From DASXMT01 sp036521415 (GTDB lineage Bacteria > Actinomycetota > Acidimicrobiia > Acidimicrobiales > RAAP-2), in contig DATDHU010000048.1 of the NCBI GenBank assembly GCA_036521415.1, positions 1-64,000 of the forward strand: DNA of 64,000 nucleotides, in the 5' to 3' direction. How positions within the stretch are numbered: the first letter of the stretch is position 1; every line of letters begins with the position of its first letter. The position numbers and the translations under genes were made by a program. The notes under the pieces are model-generated. The model worked only from the letters and a program-made list of their open reading frames with translations. It ran no database searches and had not been told where the DNA came from. Positions 25,295 to 34,012 of the stretch are shown piece after piece.

Positions 25295-27573
25295 TCGGCC
25301 ACCAACGTCGAGTACAGGCCGCCCTCGGCGATCAGGTCGTCGTGGGTCCCCCGCTGCACAGTTCGGCCACGGTCCATCACGATGATCTCGTCGGCGTCCC
25401 GAATGGTCGACAGCCGGTGGGCGACGATCAGGCACGAGCAACCCCGGGCTCGGATGTTCCGGTCGATCTCCTCTTCCACCACGGGATCGAGCGCGCTGGT
25501 CGCCTCGTCCAAGACGACGAACGACGGGTTGCCGGTCAGGGCCCGGGCGATCTCGAGCCGCTGGCGCTGGCCACCGCTCCAGTCGCCGCCCCCCTCCTGC
25601 ATGACCCGGTCGAACCCGCCGGGACGACGGACCACGTCGGCATGGATCGAGGCGTCGCGAGCCGCGGCCACCAGCGAGGCGCTGGTCGTGGTCGGGTCCC
25701 ACAGGGTCAGGTTGTCGCGCACGGTGCCGGCGAACAGCACGACGTCCTGGTCCACGAAGGCGAGCGACGCGGCCATGACGTCAGGCGGGATGTGACGGCG
25801 CGGTGTGGAGTCGAAGAGCACCCGGCCGTGCCAGGGCTTGTACAGGCCGCACACCAGCTTGGCGATGGTGGACTTTCCCGATCCGGAGGGCCCGACGATG
25901 GCCACCCGGTGGCCCGGCTTCACGGTCAGGTGGAACCCCGAAAGGAGAGGCTCGGCGAACCGGTCATAGCCGAAGGTCACGTCGGACAGCTCGAGCAGGC
26001 CGCTCAGCTTTCGCCCGACCCGGGCCGGGACCCCAGCCGCCCCGTCCACTGTGGCCCGGGTGCGCGCCTCGCTCCCGATGTCGGCGGCCGTCCCGGTCAG
26101 CATCTCGTCCTCGGGGTGGTTCAGCACGTCGTCGACGCTGGCCAACTTGCCCGACATGTCCTGGGTGACGGCACCAAGCTCCACGAGCTGGGCGATGGGG
26201 GCGTTGAAGTTGGTGCTGAGCGACTGGAAGGCGGCCAGCGTGCCGAGAGAGAGGGCGCCATGCAGTACCTCCCACCCGCCGAAGCCCAGGATGACGACGA
26301 CGTTCAGCATGGACAGGAGGACGGGCACGCTGCTGACGACCGCCGTGGGCACGCCCAGCTGCTGGTTGGAGTTGGACATCTTGGCCTGGTAGCCGGCCCA
26401 CCGGGCGAAGATGCCCCCCTCCTCGCCCGTGGCCTTGATGGCCTCGATGTTCTGGATGCCCCCGATGGCGGTGGAGACCAACTTTCCCTCCTCGAGCACG
26501 ATCTTGCGACTGGCATTGGCGCGCCGGGTGGCGCTGGACCGGAGCACGACCAGGTTGATGAGGGCGAAGGCCAGGGTGATGACACCGAGCACGGGCGAGT
26601 AGATGAACATGAGCACGGCGAAGAAGGCCACGGTCACCAGCTTCAGCAGGGCCGTGGTGAACTGGCTGGACAGAAGGCTGGCCACCTCGTCGTTCACGTT
26701 CAGGCGAGTGACCAACGTGCCGGCGTAGCGCTGCTGGAAAAAGGGGATGGGCAGGCGCAGGAGGTGCTCGATGAACCGGCTGGACATCGAGAGTGACAGC
26801 TTGGTCGACAGGCGGACCAGGGTGGCCTGTTGGATCCAGGTGAGCGCGGCAGAGACGGCCGCGGCCAGGAGCAGCCCGCCGATCAAGGCGAGGATGATCC
26901 CGTTCCCATGCCGGTTGGTCGGGGCCAGGACGTCGTTGACCAGGACCTGGAGGAAGGCGGGCAATGCCAGTCCGGGAACGATGAGGCCGAGCCCGGCCAG
27001 CAGGCACATGGCCAGCGCGCCGCGGGCCCCCCGTAGGCGGGAGGCCAGGCCCCGGACCAGTGAGGGCTCCTCGCCGGTGGGCACGAAATCAGGGCCGGGC
27101 GCGAAGGTGAGGACTACCCCGGTGAAGGCCTCGTCGAATTCGTTCCACGGCACGTGGCGCGGCCCGTTGGCCGGGTCGTTGATCCACACCCCCGAGCGGT
27201 TGGCCCCCTCCACCACGACGAAATGGTTGAAGTTCCAAAAGGCGATGGCCGGGAGCACGGTGGTGGCCAGGTCGGCGACCTCAATCCGCAAACCCTTGCT
27301 TTCCAGGCCCAGGGAACGGCCCGCCTTCAAGACGTTGGAGGCCGAGGACCCGTCGCGGGTCACCCCGCAAGCCACCCGCAGCTCCTCGAGCGAGACCCAG
27401 CTCCCGTGAAAGGCGAGCACCATGGACAGTGCGGCCGCGCCGCACTCGACCGCTTCCATCTGGAGCACGGTCGGCGTGTGCCGACGGTGGGCACGGAACT
27501 CCCCTGTCGGCACAGCGGGGTGGCCGTCGGGTGCCTCCGGGGTCACCCGGACCTCGTCCACGCGGTATGACAC
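25291..27573 (-). CDS. NHLP-type peptide exporter with C39 leader peptidase (ABC transporter)
   Basis: A 760-residue fusion. Residues 1-145 form a C39 peptidase with catalytic Cys44 (QMEAVECGAAAL), His117 (NFNHFVVV) and Asp133 (WINDPANG), which should cut precursor peptides after a double-Gly. Six membrane helices span about 180-450. The ATPase has GPSGSGKST, WSGGQRQ and LDEATSALD. It is closest to the NHLM_micro_ABC1 pattern. It lies between the adaptor gene (13 bases upstream) and the second ABC gene (4-base overlap). The start is a GTG. Confidence 0.9.
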   Translation of the reverse strand: MSYRVDEVRVTPEAPDGHPAVPTGEFRAHRRHTPTVLQMEAVECGAAALSMVLAFHGSWVSLEELRVACGVTRDGSSASNVLKAGRSLGLESKGLRIEVADLATTVLPAIAFWNFNHFVVVEGANRSGVWINDPANGPRHVPWNEFDEAFTGVVLTFAPGPDFVPTGEEPSLVRGLASRLRGARGALAMCLLAGLGLIVPGLALPAFLQVLVNDVLAPTNRHGNGIILALIGGLLLAAAVSAALTWIQQATLVRLSTKLSLSMSSRFIEHLLRLPIPFFQQRYAGTLVTRLNVNDEVASLLSSQFTTALLKLVTVAFFAVLMFIYSPVLGVITLAFALINLVVLRSSATRRANASRKIVLEEGKLVSTAIGGIQNIEAIKATGEEGGIFARWAGYQAKMSNSNQQLGVPTAVVSSVPVLLSMLNVVVILGFGGWEVLHGALSLGTLAAFQSLSTNFNAPIAQLVELGAVTQDMSGKLASVDDVLNHPEDEMLTGTAADIGSEARTRATVDGAAGVPARVGRKLSGLLELSDVTFGYDRFAEPLLSGFHLTVKPGHRVAIVGPSGSGKSTIAKLVCGLYKPWHGRVLFDSTPRRHIPPDVMAASLAFVDQDVVLFAGTVRDNLTLWDPTTTSASLVAAARDASIHADVVRRPGGFDRVMQEGGGDWSGGQRQRLEIARALTGNPSFVVLDEATSALDPVVEEEIDRNIRARGCSCLIVAHRLSTIRDADEIIVMDRGRTVQRGTHDDLIAEGGLYSTLVAE

Positions 27574-27586
27574 GGTCTCCTGGCCC

Positions 27587-28396
27587 TCAGACGACGTAGC
27601 TGATGGGGTGGCGCGATCCGACCACGATGGTCACGTCGGCCGGGAGCCCGCCGGTCAAAGCCGCATAGCTCGGGCCCTGTCCGATCGACCACGCATAGCC
27701 ACTGGGGGTACGGGCCGGCTCGAGGGACATCAGTACCTCGGTCACCGGGCCCGACGAGCTCACCTGCTGTACCAATGACTGATTCTGGAGAACCTCCTGC
27801 AGGCGCTGCTGGGTGGCAGGGAAGGGGGCGACCGATACGACCCTGGCCTTCAAGTACCCATAGGCGGACGGGGCCACGGTACTCGGCGACACTTGTGTAG
27901 CTGACCCCACCGGGATCTCGTGGGCCAGGCCGGTCGGGATGTAGGCGTGTACGACCAGGGTGTCGTCGAGCGGGCGGATCACCGCCATCTGGGCGCCGGG
28001 GCTGACGTACTCCTGCTGGCTCACGGCCACCTCCACCACGTAGCCGGTGACCGGGGACCGGACGGTCGCCGCGTCCCCGGCCGCATCGGTGATGAGGGCG
28101 AGGGCCTCGCCCGACACCACCGGATCGTTCACCTGCACGTCGAGGACCGACACGATGCCCGCGGTTGCCGCCTGCACGCTGTTCCAACCATCTTTCGGGA
28201 GGAAGAAGCCGGTGCCGCCCACGCTGACCGGAACGGTGGACACGATCGACCAGACGAGGGCAACGGTCACAGCAGCCAACAAGGTGACGAGGGCTATCCA
28301 GGCACCCGGCTTGGCCGGCTTGATGCGCGTGTCGAGCTGCTCGGGCGACTCGATCTTCTCGACGGCACGCGACCGGAATGCACCCAAGGACAGCAC
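27587..28396 (-). CDS. NHLP-type secretion adaptor (HlyD/membrane-fusion-like)
   Basis: A 269-residue protein with one N-terminal transmembrane helix (WIALVTLLAAVTVALVWSIV, about residues 33-52) and an extracytoplasmic biotinyl-lipoyl-like part (GIVSVLDVQVNDPVVSGEALALI ... VRSPVTGYVVEVAVSQQEYV). This matches the short NHLM_micro_HlyD adaptors of peptide export systems. It is first in the three-gene exporter operon. The start is a GTG at 28396, about 100 bases from a divergent lipoprotein gene, so both units share a promoter region. Confidence 0.85.
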   Translation of the reverse strand: MLSLGAFRSRAVEKIESPEQLDTRIKPAKPGAWIALVTLLAAVTVALVWSIVSTVPVSVGGTGFFLPKDGWNSVQAATAGIVSVLDVQVNDPVVSGEALALITDAAGDAATVRSPVTGYVVEVAVSQQEYVSPGAQMAVIRPLDDTLVVHAYIPTGLAHEIPVGSATQVSPSTVAPSAYGYLKARVVSVAPFPATQQRLQEVLQNQSLVQQVSSSGPVTEVLMSLEPARTPSGYAWSIGQGPSYAALTGGLPADVTIVVGSRHPISYVV

Positions 28397-28499
28397 GGGC
28401 GGACTTTAGCCACTCGCGCCAGACCGCTGACGGCTGGACGGTAGAGTCGCTGGGTCACATGCGTGGGAGCCGGGCACGCTCGCTTGGAGGGCAGCACCG

Positions 28500-29789
28500 A
28501 TGGGGACAGGACGACGCGTCTGGGCCTGGGGTCGACCGCCCGGCACCGCTTCCCCCTCTCCGCCCATGACGCCGCGCCGGCCGCGTCGCTCTGCACGGGC
28601 AGCGCTGGCCGTCACGGCACTGACAGTGGCCGGATGTGGCACGGCGGCCGAAACCCAGGTCGCCACGTCGGGCGCGTGGGCCGGCCATGTCATCACCATC
28701 GGCGCCGTTTACTCGAGCACCGGCGCCGGCAGCGCCTATGGGCCGCAATCGATCCTCGGAGCGAAGTTGGCGGCCTCGCAGATCAACGCGGCCGGTGGCG
28801 TGCGGGGGGCAAAGATCCAACTGATCTTCCGGGACGACGGTTCCGTCCCGGCCAACGCGGCCGCCGAGACCAGCCAGCTCATCACCAGCCAGCACGTCCT
28901 GGCCCTGCTCGGGCCGACGCTGTCGAATACGGCCGCCGCCGCCCACGCCGTGGCCGACCAGGGCCAGACGGTCATGATGGCCACCAGCAACAGTGGCCCC
29001 GGGATCGTGGGGGACTGCTCGTTCCCGTGCACATGGATCTTCCGTGACTCGCTGGGCGACGCCACCGCCATCCCAGCCAACATCGCCGCCTTTGCCCAGT
29101 CGGCCCACCCGTCGACCGCAGCCATCGTGTACCCGGCCGCCGGGGACACGCTGGGTACGGACCAGGCCCAGATCGTCCAACAGGCGCTGCCCCTCGACCA
29201 CATAGGGCTCATCGCCTCGGTGGCCTACCCGACGGACGGATCGAGCCTCGGGCCGTCGGTGGCTCAGGCGATCGCCGGTCACCCCGACCTGCTCTTCGTC
29301 GCCGGCTCGTCCTCGGCCGACCTGGTCCAGGCCGTACAGGCCGCCCGCCAGCAGGGGTTCCTGGGCAAATTGCTCGGAGCCAACACGTTCAATTCGAGCC
29401 AGGTGGCAGCCGGGGTGGGCGCAGCAGGCATCGGCGCCCAGAGTGCTGCGGCCTGGTACGAGGGTAATGCCTTCCCGGCCAACACCAACTTCGTCGACGC
29501 CTACGAGAACGCCTACCACCAGACTCCCGACCAGTTCGCCGCCCAGGCCTATACCGGCGTGCAGCTCATGGCCCACGGCGCCAGCCAGGCCCAGCTCGGC
29601 TTCACCAACGTGGCCGCCGACCGCAAGCAGTTCCTGACCGCTCTGGCCGGCGTGAACATCCAGACCGCGCTCGGACCGTTCAGCTTCACGCCAGGCCACG
29701 ATGTGCAGCAGCCGATATGGATCGTGCAGATGAACGGCCAGGGAGGCTTCTCCCTCGTCACGTCGGAACTGTCCAACCCGGCCTCATGA
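28500..29789 (+). CDS. Branched-chain-amino-acid-type substrate-binding lipoprotein
   Basis: A 429-residue type I periplasmic-binding-fold protein (Leu/Ile/Val or ANF receptor type): ITIGAVYSSTGAGSAYGPQ, AAGGVRGAKIQLIFRDDG, ALLGPTLSNTAAAAHAVADQ, and VDAYENAYHQTPDQFAAQAYTGVQLM. A lipobox TVAGC lies near residue 46 from the ATG at 28500, which has GGAGGG 8 bases upstream; an internal ATG at 28566 would give a shorter signal. No permease or ATPase of this transporter class is nearby. It lies upstream of the NHLP precursor on the same strand. Confidence 0.87.
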   Translation: MGTGRRVWAWGRPPGTASPSPPMTPRRPRRSARAALAVTALTVAGCGTAAETQVATSGAWAGHVITIGAVYSSTGAGSAYGPQSILGAKLAASQINAAGGVRGAKIQLIFRDDGSVPANAAAETSQLITSQHVLALLGPTLSNTAAAAHAVADQGQTVMMATSNSGPGIVGDCSFPCTWIFRDSLGDATAIPANIAAFAQSAHPSTAAIVYPAAGDTLGTDQAQIVQQALPLDHIGLIASVAYPTDGSSLGPSVAQAIAGHPDLLFVAGSSSADLVQAVQAARQQGFLGKLLGANTFNSSQVAAGVGAAGIGAQSAAAWYEGNAFPANTNFVDAYENAYHQTPDQFAAQAYTGVQLMAHGASQAQLGFTNVAADRKQFLTALAGVNIQTALGPFSFTPGHDVQQPIWIVQMNGQGGFSLVTSELSNPAS

Positions 29790-29949
29790 CCACGCCGGTG
29801 CGATCCGGTGCAGCCACCGCGGACCGTAGTGCGAGTGCAACCACGATGAGAAGCACCAGGTGGCGACGGTGATCGCGGCCACCGCCCGCGCTAACATCTC
29901 GCCAAACGTTTCGCCTGGGGCCGGGGCCCCGATCACCAAGGAGATCCCT

Positions 29950-30231
29950 GTGGCGATGACCATGCAGGAGATTCAGCAGAAGTCCGCCGTCGACAGCGCG
30001 TTCCGCGCCTCGCTGCTGGCCGACCCCAAGGCAGCGCTGGCGTCGGTGGGACTCGACGTCCCCGACGGCATCACCGTCGACGTCATCGAGGCCGGCTACA
30101 ACCGGCTCCCGATCGTCCTTCCTCCGGTGCAGAGCGGCGAATTGAGCGACGAGGCACTGGCCGGGATGGTCGGCGGAGCGGCACAGGCCGTGTCGGGCAG
30201 CGAGTTCATCACCAACGTCATCGGCACCTGA
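29950..30231 (+). CDS. NHLP leader peptide family natural product precursor
   Basis: A 93-residue precursor. The N-terminal leader resembles nitrile hydratase alpha subunit (SAVDSAFRASLLADPKAAL ... LDVPDGITVDVIE, LPIVLPP), the hallmark of NHLP leaders, followed by ELSDEALAGMVGG. Cleavage after Gly75-Gly76 would leave a 17-residue core, AAQAVSGSEFITNVIGT, with no Cys but two Ser and two Thr. AAGGAG lies 6 bases before the GTG at 29950; ATG at 29956 or 29962 are alternatives. The C39 exporter at 25291-27573 is its likely processing partner. No maturase gene is seen nearby. Confidence 0.85.
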   Translation: MAMTMQEIQQKSAVDSAFRASLLADPKAALASVGLDVPDGITVDVIEAGYNRLPIVLPPVQSGELSDEALAGMVGGAAQAVSGSEFITNVIGT

Positions 30232-30274
30232 GCGGTGCTGGGGACACGACGGCGGTGACCTCGCCGGGACCTGC

Positions 30275-31447
30275 TCATGGGGCCTCCTCGGTGGCCGGGA
30301 GGGGCGGGCCCGATGCAACTGCTTGCCCGCCGACCGAACGCCGCATGGCCGCATGCAGCCCGTCGGGGGTGAGCACGCCAAGGTAGCGGCCGTGTTCGGC
30401 GACCGGGATCCAGCTGACGTCTCGCTGGAGCATCTCGGCCAGGGCCGTCCGCATGGAGCTTCCCAGCGGGACCTCGACGGCGAAGCGCGTGAGCCGGTCG
30501 CCCACGACGCCGTCGAGCCCGGGATCGAGCGGGACCCAGCCCGACAAGACGCCGTCCGGCCCGACGACCACGGCCCACCGGCTGTCGCCCGCTCCTCCCC
30601 CGGAACCGTTGCCGGGACGAGCCGAGGCTCGAGCCTCGGCCATGGTCAGCGCCGGCCCGACCACCGGGGGGTGATCCAGGTCGTCCACGCCGATGTGCAC
30701 GACGGCCAGGCGGCGAACGCCGCGATCGGAGCCGACGAAGTCGGCGACGAACTCGGTGGCCGGATGGCCGAGGATCTCTTCGGGCGTGTCGTACTGCTCG
30801 AGGACGGCTCCCTTGGACAGGACGGCGATGCGGTCGCCGAGCTTGGCCGCTTCTTCGATGTCGTGGGTCACGAAGACGATGGTCTTGTTCAACTTGGCCT
30901 GCAGGTCGAGGAACTGGTTCTGGAGCCGTTGCCGGGTGACCGGGTCGACGGCGGCGAACGGCTCGTCCATCAACAGCACTGGCGGGTCGGCGCCCAGTGC
31001 CCGGGCCACACCCACCCGCTGCCGCTCCCCCCCGGAGAGCTCGTGGGGGAACCGGCGGCCGTAGTCGTCAGGGTCCAGCCCGACCAGCTCCAAGAGCTCG
31101 ACGACCCGCCGGGCCACGCGCTCCTTGTCCCAACCGAGCAGGCGGGGAACCGTAGCCACGTTGTCGAAGATCCGGCGATGCGGGAAGAGACCTCCCTGTT
31201 GGATGACGTACCCGATCCCCCGACGCAGGGTCACCGGGTCCATGGCCAGCACGTCGCGGTCGTCGATCAGGATGCGCCCGCTGGTGGGCTCGATGAGCCG
31301 GTTGATCATGCGCAGGGTCGTCGTCTTGCCGCAGCCCGAGGGCCCGATGAGGATGCACAACTCCCCATCGGGAACGGTCAGGGTGAGGGCGTCGACCGCC
31401 ACCTCACGGGAGCCATACCGTTTGGACACGGCGTCCAGCGTGATCAT
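30275..31447 (-). CDS. Osmoprotectant ABC transporter ATP-binding protein (OpuCA/ProV type)
   Basis: A 390-residue ATPase: Walker A GPSGCGKTT, IGYVIQQGGLFPHRRI typical of the betaine/choline uptake group, signature LSGGERQR, LLMDEPFAAVDP, and the H-loop VTHDIEEA. The C-terminal 140 residues include a CBS-like module ending VSWIPVAEHGRYLGVLT, which in OpuA senses ionic strength or nucleotides. It is divergent from two permease genes starting at 31534. Confidence 0.88.
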   Translation of the reverse strand: MITLDAVSKRYGSREVAVDALTLTVPDGELCILIGPSGCGKTTTLRMINRLIEPTSGRILIDDRDVLAMDPVTLRRGIGYVIQQGGLFPHRRIFDNVATVPRLLGWDKERVARRVVELLELVGLDPDDYGRRFPHELSGGERQRVGVARALGADPPVLLMDEPFAAVDPVTRQRLQNQFLDLQAKLNKTIVFVTHDIEEAAKLGDRIAVLSKGAVLEQYDTPEEILGHPATEFVADFVGSDRGVRRLAVVHIGVDDLDHPPVVGPALTMAEARASARPGNGSGGGAGDSRWAVVVGPDGVLSGWVPLDPGLDGVVGDRLTRFAVEVPLGSSMRTALAEMLQRDVSWIPVAEHGRYLGVLTPDGLHAAMRRSVGGQAVASGPPLPATEEAP

Positions 31448-31533
31448 CGGAAGGCCACGTTATCGACCGGCAGCCGCCTCCACGCCCGCTGCCGTCCCGG
31501 CACCATCGAGACCCTGCCCGCTAACCTCGGCCA

Positions 31534-32214
31534 ATGCTGGCTGCCGAGCCGTTCTTCCGCTGGAATTACGTCACCGACAATTGGCACCAGATCGGCTCCG
31601 ATCTGGTCCAGCACATCGAGCTGACGCTGATCGCCGTCGGGATCGGGCTGTTGATCTCCCTCCCCCTGTCTCTGCTGGCCTGGCGGTTCCGGCTCGTCCG
31701 CCCCCCGGTCTTCGGGATCGCCAGCGCGCTCTACATCATCCCGTCGCTCGCCCTCTTCGCCATCCTCGGCCCGATCACGGGGTACGTGGCCTCCTATACG
31801 ACAGCCGAGTTCGCCCTGGTCGGCTACACCCTGCTCATCCTGATCTGGAACACGGTGGCCGGTCTCAACGCCGTTCCCGACGACGCCCGCCAAGCGGCAC
31901 GGGCCATGGGGTACTCGCCGGCGGCCGCCCTGGTCAAGGTGGACTTCCCCTTGGCCCTTCCCTACGTCTTCGCCGGATTGCGCGTGGCCACCTCCACGGT
32001 GATCGGCCTGGTCACCGTCACCGCCCTCATCGGGCTGGGGGGTCTCGGCCAGCTGATCACCTATGGGTTCAACGCCCAGTACTACACCCCCATCATCGTC
32101 GGCCTGGTCCTCTCGGTGGTCTTGGCCGCCATTGCCGATCTCCTGTTGGTCCTCATCGAGCGGTTGGCCCTTCCGTGGGCACGCTCAGCACGACGGACCC
32201 GGAGCGCGGGCTGA
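31534..32214 (+). CDS. Osmoprotectant ABC transporter permease (OpuCB/ProW type)
   Basis: A 226-residue BPD-type permease with about five or six hydrophobic helices. It shows HIELTLIAVGIGLLISLPLSLLAW, AIPDDARQAA-type coupling motif as AVPDDARQAARAMGYSPAAALVKVDFPLALPYVFAGLR, then a late TALIGLGGLGQLI. The EAA loop fits the choline/glycine-betaine family. Its stop lies 1 base before the GTG of the second permease, so both are cotranscribed. Confidence 0.88.
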   Translation: MLAAEPFFRWNYVTDNWHQIGSDLVQHIELTLIAVGIGLLISLPLSLLAWRFRLVRPPVFGIASALYIIPSLALFAILGPITGYVASYTTAEFALVGYTLLILIWNTVAGLNAVPDDARQAARAMGYSPAAALVKVDFPLALPYVFAGLRVATSTVIGLVTVTALIGLGGLGQLITYGFNAQYYTPIIVGLVLSVVLAAIADLLLVLIERLALPWARSARRTRSAG

Positions 32215-32215
32215 C

Positions 32216-32935
32216 GTGCACTTCATCGAGTCGGTCTTCCATTGGTTCACCACCTCGGCCAACTGGACGGGACCCAATGGCATCCTGCAGCTGTTCTACA
32301 ACCAGGCCAAGCTGTCCGTCGCCGTCGTGATCGGCGCGCTGATCATCGGCGGTGGCCTCGGGGTCATCCTGGGACACACCGGCCGAGGTGGCCTGGTGGC
32401 TGTCAACGCCGCCAACGCCTTCCGAGCCGTCCCCACCCTGGCCCTCCTCACCCTCCTGGCCATTCAACCCAACATCTCCCTCAAGTGGGGTGGCTTCCTG
32501 GCCTCGTGGATTGCCCTGCTCATTCTGGCCATCCCGCCCATCCTCACCAACACGTACGTCGGCATGCGGAACGTGGACGGCGAGGTACGAGACGCGGCCA
32601 AGGCCATGGGGCTGTCCGGCGGCCAGGTCCTCGGCCGGGTCGAGGCGCCGTTGGCCCTGCCGTTCATCATGGCCGGTGTCCGCACCGCCTCGATCGAAGT
32701 GGTGGCTACGTCAACGCTGGCCGCCTACGTGAGCTACAGCGATTTGGGCACTTTCGTCATCTCCGGTCTCAACGGCCAGGACAACGTCGAAGCGTTCGGC
32801 GGCGCCATCTTGGTCGCCGTCTTGGCTGCCATCGTCGCCGTGGGACTCGGTTTCCTCCAGCGGTGGCTCACGCCGCTGCCCATGCGTCAGCCGTCGAGGC
32901 GGCAAGGCCTGCTGGGAGGCGGCGTCCCCCTCTAA
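32216..32935 (+). CDS. Osmoprotectant ABC transporter permease (OpuCD type)
   Basis: A 239-residue paralog of the preceding permease. It shows QAKLSVAVVIGALIIGGGLGVILGH, FRAVPTLALLTLL, the coupling loop DGEVRDAAKAMGLSGGQVLGRVEAPLALPFIMAGVR and AYVSYSDLGTFVISGL. Two different permeases are normal for OpuC-type importers. The GTG at 32216 immediately follows the stop of the first permease; the upstream frame is shadow. Confidence 0.88.
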   Translation: MHFIESVFHWFTTSANWTGPNGILQLFYNQAKLSVAVVIGALIIGGGLGVILGHTGRGGLVAVNAANAFRAVPTLALLTLLAIQPNISLKWGGFLASWIALLILAIPPILTNTYVGMRNVDGEVRDAAKAMGLSGGQVLGRVEAPLALPFIMAGVRTASIEVVATSTLAAYVSYSDLGTFVISGLNGQDNVEAFGGAILVAVLAAIVAVGLGFLQRWLTPLPMRQPSRRQGLLGGGVPL

Positions 32936-32936
32936 C

Positions 32937-32965
32937 TTGATAAATTCGACCGTCTGAGTCATGAT
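32937..32965 (+). promoter_or_regulatory. Putative promoter of the osmoprotectant-binding protein gene
   Basis: TTGATA (32937-32942) and CATGAT (32960-32965) are separated by 17 bases and lie in a short AT-rich patch just after the second permease stop. They match 5 of 6 and 4 of 6 of the sigma70-type consensus. This would give the binding protein its own transcript in addition to read-through. Confidence 0.35.
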
Positions 32966-33018
32966 TACAGTTGTGTTACGAGCGGTTGACGAACGACGCG
33001 CGCGGGAAAGGTAACGAG

Positions 33019-33930
33019 ATGCCACTGAAGAGACTGCTACTCGCCGGCATGGCCACATTCCTCCTGTCGACGCTGGCCCTCCCGGTGGCGGCCTCGCACG
33101 CGGCCAGCTCCAAACCGACCATCGTCATCGGGTCGACCAACTTCGAGGAACAGGCCATCGTGTCCAACCTGTACGGCGACGTCCTGCAGAAGGCCGGCTA
33201 TCCGGTCAAGGTGGAGCCGAGCCTGGGGACCCGTCAAGTGGTGGTCCCCGCGTTGGAGAAGGGCCAGCTCGACCTGGAGCCCGATTACGCCGGGACCCTG
33301 CTCGACTACCTGAACGGCGGAGCAGTCGTCGCCGCCGGCAACAACATCACGAGCGCCGTCCCAGCGCTCAAGTCCAAGTTGGCCCAGTACGGGGTCACCG
33401 TGCTGACCCCGGCAGCAGCCGTCGACACCAACGTGTTCGCCGTGACCAGCGCCACGGCCCAGAAATACCACCTGACCACCTTGTCGAGCCTGAAATCCAA
33501 CGCCTCCAAGCTCACGTTGGGCGGACCGCCGGAGTGTCCCCAGAACGCCGGTTGCGAGAAGGGCCTCAAGTCGGTCTATGGCCTGAACTTCGCCAGTTTC
33601 AAGTCCCTCGACGAAGCCGGGCCGCTCAGTGTCGCCGCTCTGAAGAACGGTGAGGTCCAAGTGGTCGAGCTGTTCTCCAGCGACGGCACCGTGGTGTCCA
33701 ACCACTTCGTGGCCCTCACCGACAACAAGCACCTCGAGCCGGCCGATCACATCATCCCCGTCATCCGCACGTCGGCAGACTCGGCCGGCGTGGCCACGGC
33801 CCTCGACGCCTTATCGGCCAAGTTGACCACGGCGCAGATCTCAAAACTGAACCTGTTGGTCACCGGACCCCAGAAGGAGTCGCCGGCCACCGTGGCCCAG
33901 ACGTGGCTGAAGCAGCAGGGCCTCACCTGA
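33019..33930 (+). CDS. Osmoprotectant (glycine betaine/choline type) substrate-binding protein
   Basis: A 303-residue OpuAC-type binding protein: IVIGSTNFEEQAIVSNLYGDVL, ALEKGQLDLEPDYAGTLLDYLNGG, and SDGTVVSNHFVALTDNKHL. The N-terminal signal (KRLLLAGMATFLLSTLALPVAASHAAS) has no lipobox Cys, so signal peptidase I cleavage after SHA is predicted and the protein would be released or held by the membrane complex rather than lipid-anchored. It completes the importer with the ATPase and two permeases. Confidence 0.88.
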   Translation: MPLKRLLLAGMATFLLSTLALPVAASHAASSKPTIVIGSTNFEEQAIVSNLYGDVLQKAGYPVKVEPSLGTRQVVVPALEKGQLDLEPDYAGTLLDYLNGGAVVAAGNNITSAVPALKSKLAQYGVTVLTPAAAVDTNVFAVTSATAQKYHLTTLSSLKSNASKLTLGGPPECPQNAGCEKGLKSVYGLNFASFKSLDEAGPLSVAALKNGEVQVVELFSSDGTVVSNHFVALTDNKHLEPADHIIPVIRTSADSAGVATALDALSAKLTTAQISKLNLLVTGPQKESPATVAQTWLKQQGLT

Positions 33931-34012
33931 CCGAGATCAAGGAGGGCGGCGGCAGGCCCGCCCACCAGGTGAGCGACGTCCCTCGGTCGAGACCACCTCG
34001 TAACATCACCAC

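Noticed and set aside
25295..25702. Upstream extension of the second exporter frame
   Set aside because: This part lies over the end of the C39 exporter in another frame and is Arg/Gly/Pro-rich; the GTG at 25294 with its 4-base overlap is a better start.
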